In this document: positions 59,264 through 64,000 of the stretch, in pieces
Layout: every line of letters begins with the position of its first letter
Numbering within the stretch: position 1 is the first letter of the stretch
DNA from: an uncultured Clostridium sp.
GTDB taxonomy: Bacteria; Bacillota; Clostridia; Clostridiales; Clostridiaceae
Reading direction: 5' to 3'
DNA: 64,000 bases
Assembly: GCA_903789665.1 (NCBI GenBank)
Contig: CAIFEX010000013.1
Location: forward strand, 1 to 64,000
Translations under genes and position numbers: made by a program
The notes under the pieces: model-generated
What the model saw: the letters and a program-made list of their open reading frames with translations, nothing else
What the model was told of the DNA's origin: nothing
Database searches by the model: none

Positions 59264-60787
59264 TTGAAAGTTTTACTTTTTCTTATAGCACTAATACCAA
59301 TAGTATGGCTTATGGTTTCATTGGGTGCTTTAAAGATGCCCGGTCATAAAACGTGTCCTTTTACGTTGATTGTCACCATACTGCTGGCAATGGTAGTGTG
59401 GAAAATGCCGGCTATAAATGCAGCTACTGCAACTTTAGAGGGATTTGCCCTTGCTGCATGGCCTATTCTTATTGTAATAATAGCCGCTGTTTTTACCTAC
59501 AATCTTACCGTTTACACTAAAAGCATGGATGTAATCAAAAAAATGATGACTAGCATAACTACAGACAAGAGAATTTTGGTACTTATCCTGGCTTGGGCTT
59601 TTGGAGGGTTCATGGAGGCCATAGCAGGATTTGGAACAGCAGTTGCAATACCTGCCAGTATAATGGCAGGACTTGGGTTTAATCCACTTTTTGCAGCTAT
59701 CATATGTCTGATTGCAAACACAACTCCTACTGCTTTCGGAGCCATAGGAATTCCTGTAACAACTCTTGCAAAGGTTGCCAACATTGATGTTACGCAGCTA
59801 AGCTATGCTGTAGGTCTTCAACTATCAGTACTTATTGTAATTGTACCTGTCGTACTTGTAATGCTTACTGGCAAAAGTGTAAAGGCAATAAAGGGTTTTT
59901 GGGGAATATCCCTTGCGTCTGGTGTCTCTTTTGCAATTCCTGAAGTAATAGCTGCAAAATATTTAGGTGCAGAACTGCCTGCAATACTGGGTTCAGTAGT
60001 CTGTATGGTAGTTACAATAGCTGTGGCCAAGATATTTTATAAAGATACTGCCGACAAGAATGTTGAAAAGGTTTCATTTAAAGAGGGAGTTTTGGCATGG
60101 CTGCCGTTCATATTGGTTTTTGTATTCGTAATATTGAGCAGCGCACTGTTCCCACCAATAAACAAGGCACTTTCTTCAATAAAAACATCAGTACCTATTT
60201 ATACTGGACAAGGGGCAACGCCTTATGTATTTAATTGGGTTTCAACTCCAGGCACACTTATTATAATAGCAACCTTCATAGGAGGAATGATTCAGGGTGC
60301 GAAATTTGGTGAAATAGCCAAGGTATTGGGTAACACTTTTAAACAAATGGCCAAGTCTTCTATTACTATAATTGCCATTGTAGCACTGGCAAAAGTAATG
60401 GGTTATAGTGGAATGATAAAATCTATATCAGTGGTTCTAGTAGCAGCTACGGGAAGTTTCTATCCATTGATTGCCCCTATCATAGGTGCACTTGGAACTT
60501 TTGTAACAGGTAGTGACACGTCTTCTAATGTATTGTTTGGAGGTCTTCAGGTGGAAGTTGCCAGATCTCTTCATCTGAATGAATTCTGGCTTGCCGCTGC
60601 AAATACCGGAGGAGCCACTGCAGGAAAAATGATATCGCCTCAAAGTATAGCAGTTGCTACAGCAGCTACGGGGCTTGCAGGACAAGAAGGAAAGATATTA
60701 ACATCTACTTTGAAATTCTGCATAGTGTATGTAATTATATTGGGGTTGATTAGTTTCTTTGCCGGACCTTTGTTTGGATTTAACTGA
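59264..60787 (+). CDS. lctP: L-lactate permease
   Basis: A 507-residue membrane protein of the LctP family (about 12-14 segments) that imports lactate with protons. It has the signature region AFGGFMEAIAGFGTAVAIPA near residue 110, ANTTPTAFGAIGIPVTTLAK and GSDTSSNVLFGGLQVEVA; near the C-terminus AANTGGATAGKMISPQSIAV. TTG start with GGGGAGGG upstream. It is the first gene behind the Rex/FadR-controlled promoter. Confidence 0.92.
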   Translation: MKVLLFLIALIPIVWLMVSLGALKMPGHKTCPFTLIVTILLAMVVWKMPAINAATATLEGFALAAWPILIVIIAAVFTYNLTVYTKSMDVIKKMMTSITTDKRILVLILAWAFGGFMEAIAGFGTAVAIPASIMAGLGFNPLFAAIICLIANTTPTAFGAIGIPVTTLAKVANIDVTQLSYAVGLQLSVLIVIVPVVLVMLTGKSVKAIKGFWGISLASGVSFAIPEVIAAKYLGAELPAILGSVVCMVVTIAVAKIFYKDTADKNVEKVSFKEGVLAWLPFILVFVFVILSSALFPPINKALSSIKTSVPIYTGQGATPYVFNWVSTPGTLIIIATFIGGMIQGAKFGEIAKVLGNTFKQMAKSSITIIAIVALAKVMGYSGMIKSISVVLVAATGSFYPLIAPIIGALGTFVTGSDTSSNVLFGGLQVEVARSLHLNEFWLAAANTGGATAGKMISPQSIAVATAATGLAGQEGKILTSTLKFCIVYVIILGLISFFAGPLFGFN

Positions 60788-60843
60788 TATTGATTTACTC
60801 ATAATTTTATCATCATTGAAACATAATAGGGAGGATGGTTTAT

Positions 60844-62118
60844 ATGTCAGTAGTAAAATTACCTTATAATAAGAGGACACTCGAGGTTGAAATTCCCGAT
60901 AAAAATTTGTCGGCTGTGCTTGAATCAAAAGCAGGGGACTATAAAACAGAACTTACGGAATCTGAAATAGTTGAAAAGGCACTTGATAATCCAATAGGAT
61001 CTCCTAAATTGGAAGAACTCGTTAAAGGTAAGAAAAATATGGTCATAATCAGCAGTGATCATACAAGACCAGTTCCAAGTAAAATAATAATGCCCATACT
61101 TTTAAGGAGAATAAGAGCAGTCAATCCTAAGATTGATATAAAAATTTTAATTGCCACGGGATTTCACAGGCCTACAACCCATGAAGAACTTGTAAATAAA
61201 TTTGGAGAAGAAATAGTTAAAAATGAGAATATAATAGTACATGATTCCCGTGACAGCAGCAGTCTGGTCAAAATAGGCACGCTGCCTTCAGGAGGAGAGC
61301 TTATAATAAACAAAACAGCAGTAGAAGCTGAACTTCTGATTGCAGAGGGTTTTATAGAATCACATTTCTTTGCGGGATTTTCAGGAGGAAGAAAGAGTAT
61401 ACTTCCGGGCATAGCTTCTACTAAGACTATTATGGCCAATCACTGTTCGGAATTTATAGCAAGCCCCTATGCCAGAACGGGAAAGCTAAAAAACAATCCC
61501 ATACACAAGGATATGCTCTATGCTGCCAAAAAGGCAAAACTTGCATTTATAATAAACGTTGTTATAGACAGCGACAAAAAAATAATAAATGCCTTTGCAG
61601 GTGACAGCAAACAGGCCCATGAGGAAGGATGCAAGTTCGTACTTGGGTTGTCTAAGGTGAATGCTGCAGAGTCAGATATTGCCATTTCCACAAATGGAGG
61701 ATACCCTCTGGATCAGAATATATACCAGTCAGTTAAGGGAATGACTGCAGCAGAGGCAACTTGCAGGAAGGGCGGTGTAATAATAATGGTTGCTGCCTGC
61801 AATGATGGACACGGCGGCGAGGGCTTTTATAAAAGTTTGTCCGGAGTAAAATCACCTGAGGAGTTCTTGAAGAAGGTTTCAAAAGTTCCAAGAGGAGAAA
61901 CAGTGCCGGATCAATGGGAATCACAGATACTTGCCAGGATACTTAGCAAATGCACTGTCATAATGGTTACGGATATGTGTGATCCTCAGATTATAAAAGA
62001 CATGCACATGCAGCATGCATATACCGTTGAAGAGGCTTTAAACAAGGCTTATGACATTGTGGGAAAGAATGCAAAAATAGCTGTTGTACCAGATGGAGTT
62101 GCTGTAATTGTAAGTTAG
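60844..62118 (+). CDS. larA: Nickel-pincer lactate racemase
   Basis: A 424-residue LarA-family enzyme that interconverts D- and L-lactate with the nickel-pincer nucleotide cofactor. Residues matching the known active site: His in ATGFHRPTTHEE, His in FIESHFFAGF, the cofactor-bearing Lys in SGGRKSILPG, and the Ni-binding His in MANHCSEF. ATG 60844 is supported by GGGAGG; an ATG nine bases earlier overlaps that site. Cofactor genes larB, larC, larE are not in this window. It would let the cell use both lactate isomers with a stereospecific dehydrogenase. Confidence 0.88.
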   Translation: MSVVKLPYNKRTLEVEIPDKNLSAVLESKAGDYKTELTESEIVEKALDNPIGSPKLEELVKGKKNMVIISSDHTRPVPSKIIMPILLRRIRAVNPKIDIKILIATGFHRPTTHEELVNKFGEEIVKNENIIVHDSRDSSSLVKIGTLPSGGELIINKTAVEAELLIAEGFIESHFFAGFSGGRKSILPGIASTKTIMANHCSEFIASPYARTGKLKNNPIHKDMLYAAKKAKLAFIINVVIDSDKKIINAFAGDSKQAHEEGCKFVLGLSKVNAAESDIAISTNGGYPLDQNIYQSVKGMTAAEATCRKGGVIIMVAACNDGHGGEGFYKSLSGVKSPEEFLKKVSKVPRGETVPDQWESQILARILSKCTVIMVTDMCDPQIIKDMHMQHAYTVEEALNKAYDIVGKNAKIAVVPDGVAVIVS

Positions 62119-62167
62119 GTAATTAAATAATTTTAAATATTATATAGATTTTGGAGGTAATTTATAA

Positions 62168-62956
62168 ATGGATATATTAGTATGTATAAAACAGGTACCC
62201 GGAACTTCAAAAGTTGAAGTAGATCCCGTAACTGGAGTATTGAAAAGAGAGGGTATTGATTCAAAGATGAATCCCTATGATCTATTTGCACTTGAAACTG
62301 GTCTGAGGCTTAGAGAAAAGTATGGTGGAAAAGTAAAAGTGATAAGCATGGGACCGCCTCAGGCTGCAGATGTAATAAAAGAAGCCTATATGATGGGTGC
62401 GGATGAAGGGGTACTCGTATCAGACAGAAAATTTGCAGGAGCTGACGTACTTGCAACTTCTTATACTATATCCCAGGGAATAAGAAAGATGGGTCATATA
62501 GATCTCATTTTATGCGGCAAACAAACTACCGACGGTGACACTGCCCAGGTAGGACCTGAGATGGCAGAAAATCTGGGAATACCCCATATAGCTAACGTGC
62601 TGAGCATTGAAGGGGTAAAGGACAGTTCAATGATAGTCAAGATGGATATGCCCAATACAGTGGAAATATCGGAGATAAAATTTCCATGCCTTTTAACAGT
62701 AGAAAAAGATATCTTTCAGCCGAGACTTCCATCCTACAAGAAAAAGCTTGCGACAAAAGATAGAGAGGTCAAGATCTTAGGCCTTAAAGATTTTGAAGAT
62801 AAGGATGAGAACAGATATGGGTTGAATGGTTCCCCAACACAGGTGGAGAAAATATTCCCTCCTGAAGTAAACAAGGATAAGGAAATCTGGAAGGGAACAA
62901 ATGAAGAATTATCAGATAGATTAGCTAATAAACTTAAGGAATTAAAATTTATATAG
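62168..62956 (+). CDS. etfB: Electron transfer flavoprotein beta subunit (lactate dehydrogenase-linked)
   Basis: A 262-residue EtfB that binds the bifurcating FAD and NAD(H) with EtfA. It has MDILVCIKQVPGTSKVEVDP, SKMNPYDLFALETGLRLREK and the family signature GKQTTDGDTAQVGPEMAENLG. In acetogens EtfB/EtfA plus an FAD-dependent lactate dehydrogenase oxidise lactate with NAD+ while consuming reduced ferredoxin. GGAGGT precedes the ATG. The spacing to etfA is 20 bp. Confidence 0.92.
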   Translation: MDILVCIKQVPGTSKVEVDPVTGVLKREGIDSKMNPYDLFALETGLRLREKYGGKVKVISMGPPQAADVIKEAYMMGADEGVLVSDRKFAGADVLATSYTISQGIRKMGHIDLILCGKQTTDGDTAQVGPEMAENLGIPHIANVLSIEGVKDSSMIVKMDMPNTVEISEIKFPCLLTVEKDIFQPRLPSYKKKLATKDREVKILGLKDFEDKDENRYGLNGSPTQVEKIFPPEVNKDKEIWKGTNEELSDRLANKLKELKFI

Positions 62957-62976
62957 ATTATTAGGAGGAATGGAAA

Positions 62977-64000
62977 ATGGGTAAATTGGTAATAAACAAA
63001 GAAAAACTTACTCCTTCAATCATAAAGGAATTGGTAGACATATGTCCTTTTGGAGCAATGGAAAGCAAGGACGGTGGATTGGAAATAAATGCAGCTTGTA
63101 AAATGTGCAAGATGTGTGTAAGAAAGGGACCTAAAGGAGTAGTAGAATTCGTAGAAGACAAAGTTGAAAAAATAGACAAGAGCTTGTGGAAGGGCATAGC
63201 TGTCTATGTGGATCATGTAAAGGGGAATATACACCCTGTAACTTATGAACTCATAGGCAAGGCCAAAGAGCTTGCAGCCAAGGTAAGTGATGATTATCCA
63301 GTATATGCTGTATTCATAGGGCATAATATAAAGGACAAGGCTCAGGAAATACTTCACTACGGCGTGGATGAAGTTTTTGTATATGATTATGAAGAACTCG
63401 AAGATTTTATAATAGAACCGTATACTGCAGCTATGGAAGATTTTATAAACAAGGTTAAGCCTTCAACTCTTCTTGTAGGGGCCACTACTGTGGGAAGATC
63501 ATTGGCACCGAGAGTTGCAGCTAGATTCAAGACAGGACTTACTGCTGACTGTACAGTACTTGATATGAAGAAGAATACGGATCTTGTCCAAATAAGACCT
63601 GCCTTTGGCGGTAATATAATGGCCAAGATATTGAATCCAAATCACAGACCCCAGATGGCTACAGTTAGATACAAGGTAATGAATGCACCTGAAAGATCTG
63701 AGAGCACTTCAGGAAAGATAACTGTACAGAAGATGGATAAGAGTAAACTTAAATCAAATATAAAAGTTCTAAAAGTAACTAAGAAGAAAGTGGAGGAGGA
63801 AATATCCGAAGCAGATGTCATAGTTGCAGTAGGCAGGGCATTTAAAAATGAAAATGATTTAAAAATGGCATATGAACTGGCAGATCTTCTGGGAGGCCAA
63901 GTAGCTTGTACAAGACCTCTTATAGAAGCAGGATGGCTGGATTCCAAGAAACAGATAGGATTAAGTGGAAGAACAGTTAAACCCAAGCTCATAATAACCT
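62977..64000 (+). CDS. etfA: Electron transfer flavoprotein alpha subunit with ferredoxin-like N-terminus (partial)
   Basis: The frame is open from ATG 62977 (AGGAGG 8 bases upstream) to the window end, 341 codons. The first ~70 residues carry DICPFGAM and NAACKMCKMCVRKGP, four cysteines fit for one [4Fe-4S] cluster, an extension found in bifurcating and lactate-linked EtfA proteins. Then comes the EtfA alpha/beta domain (IAVYVDHVKGNIHPVTYELI, LVGATTVGRSLAPRVAAR) and the start of the FAD domain (VGRAFKNENDLKMAYELADL, TRPLIEAGW). The FAD-dependent lactate dehydrogenase (lctD) is expected just past the edge. Confidence 0.92.
   Translation, partial: MGKLVINKEKLTPSIIKELVDICPFGAMESKDGGLEINAACKMCKMCVRKGPKGVVEFVEDKVEKIDKSLWKGIAVYVDHVKGNIHPVTYELIGKAKELAAKVSDDYPVYAVFIGHNIKDKAQEILHYGVDEVFVYDYEELEDFIIEPYTAAMEDFINKVKPSTLLVGATTVGRSLAPRVAARFKTGLTADCTVLDMKKNTDLVQIRPAFGGNIMAKILNPNHRPQMATVRYKVMNAPERSESTSGKITVQKMDKSKLKSNIKVLKVTKKKVEEEISEADVIVAVGRAFKNENDLKMAYELADLLGGQVACTRPLIEAGWLDSKKQIGLSGRTVKPKLIIT

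Noticed and set aside
1..64000. CRISPR arrays, tRNA or rRNA genes, insertion sequences
   Set aside because: No regularly spaced repeats, no cloverleaf with CCA end and no transposase motif were noticed on either strand.

Overview
The window is AT-rich, densely coded DNA from a spore-forming, anaerobic, low-GC Firmicute, almost certainly a Clostridium (cluster I). The signs are: an alpha/beta small acid-soluble spore protein, a SpoVB-like flippase and a Spo0E-type phosphatase; HPr kinase; rubrerythrin and hemerythrin; frequent TTG/GTG starts behind strong AGGAGG sites; riboswitch-controlled methionine and lysine uptake; and an electron-bifurcating type of lactate oxidation cluster of the kind known from acetogens such as Acetobacterium woodii. 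The species cannot be fixed from the sequence alone. No tRNA, rRNA, intact insertion sequence, prophage or CRISPR array was seen.

Layout. 0-7.4 kb: tail of a chemotaxis receptor, an orphan prepilin peptidase, gamma-glutamyltransferase, then two divergent SAM-I riboswitches, one over an M20 amidohydrolase and one over the methionine transporter metNIQ. 7.5-15.9 kb: an FtsA/PilM-like ATPase with a repeat-bearing C-terminal half, a second M20 hydrolase, YhaM-type exoribonuclease, RluA-type pseudouridine synthase and two MOP-superfamily flippases facing each other. 15.9-16.7 kb: a small graveyard of broken genes behind a MerR-style promoter. 16.7-24.9 kb: lipoyl synthase, the sigma-54 activator AcoR and the acetoin dehydrogenase operon acoABCL, with a visible -24/-12 promoter and upstream palindromes.

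25-42 kb: poorly characterised genes (SGNH hydrolase, membrane-tethered beta-propeller, zinc phospholipase C-like protein, methyltransferase-like protein, B12/radical-SAM protein, CC/Se-motif protein) followed by housekeeping and sporulation genes (def, HelD-type helicase, a short spo0E-like gene, hprK, 5-formyl-THF cyclo-ligase, CorA-like transporter, M18 aminopeptidase, PHP phosphatase, SASP, holin-like membrane protein, hemerythrin, membrane MutS-like ATPase, rubrerythrin). 42.9-44.8 kb: lysine riboswitch and lysine permease. 44.8-47.3 kb and 54.3-56.6 kb: two separate ferrous iron uptake systems (feoAB and feoAB plus a Cys-rich partner) with different operator types. Between them are the spermidine/putrescine transporter potABCD behind an unassigned attenuator leader, galE and argS.

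56.7-64 kb: HAD phosphatase, RNase H-like protein, then the lactate locus: FadR/LldR-type regulator, lactate permease, nickel-type lactate racemase LarA, EtfB and EtfA (cut by the window end). The lactate promoter carries a FadR-like operator and a near-consensus Rex box, so lactate oxidation is probably gated both by substrate and by NADH/NAD+. The most interesting leads are the pot leader, the lactate promoter logic, the paired SAM riboswitches, the vestigial lipoyl-domain start on AcoL, the repeat domain of the FtsA-like protein, and the MerR-promoter gene wreck.
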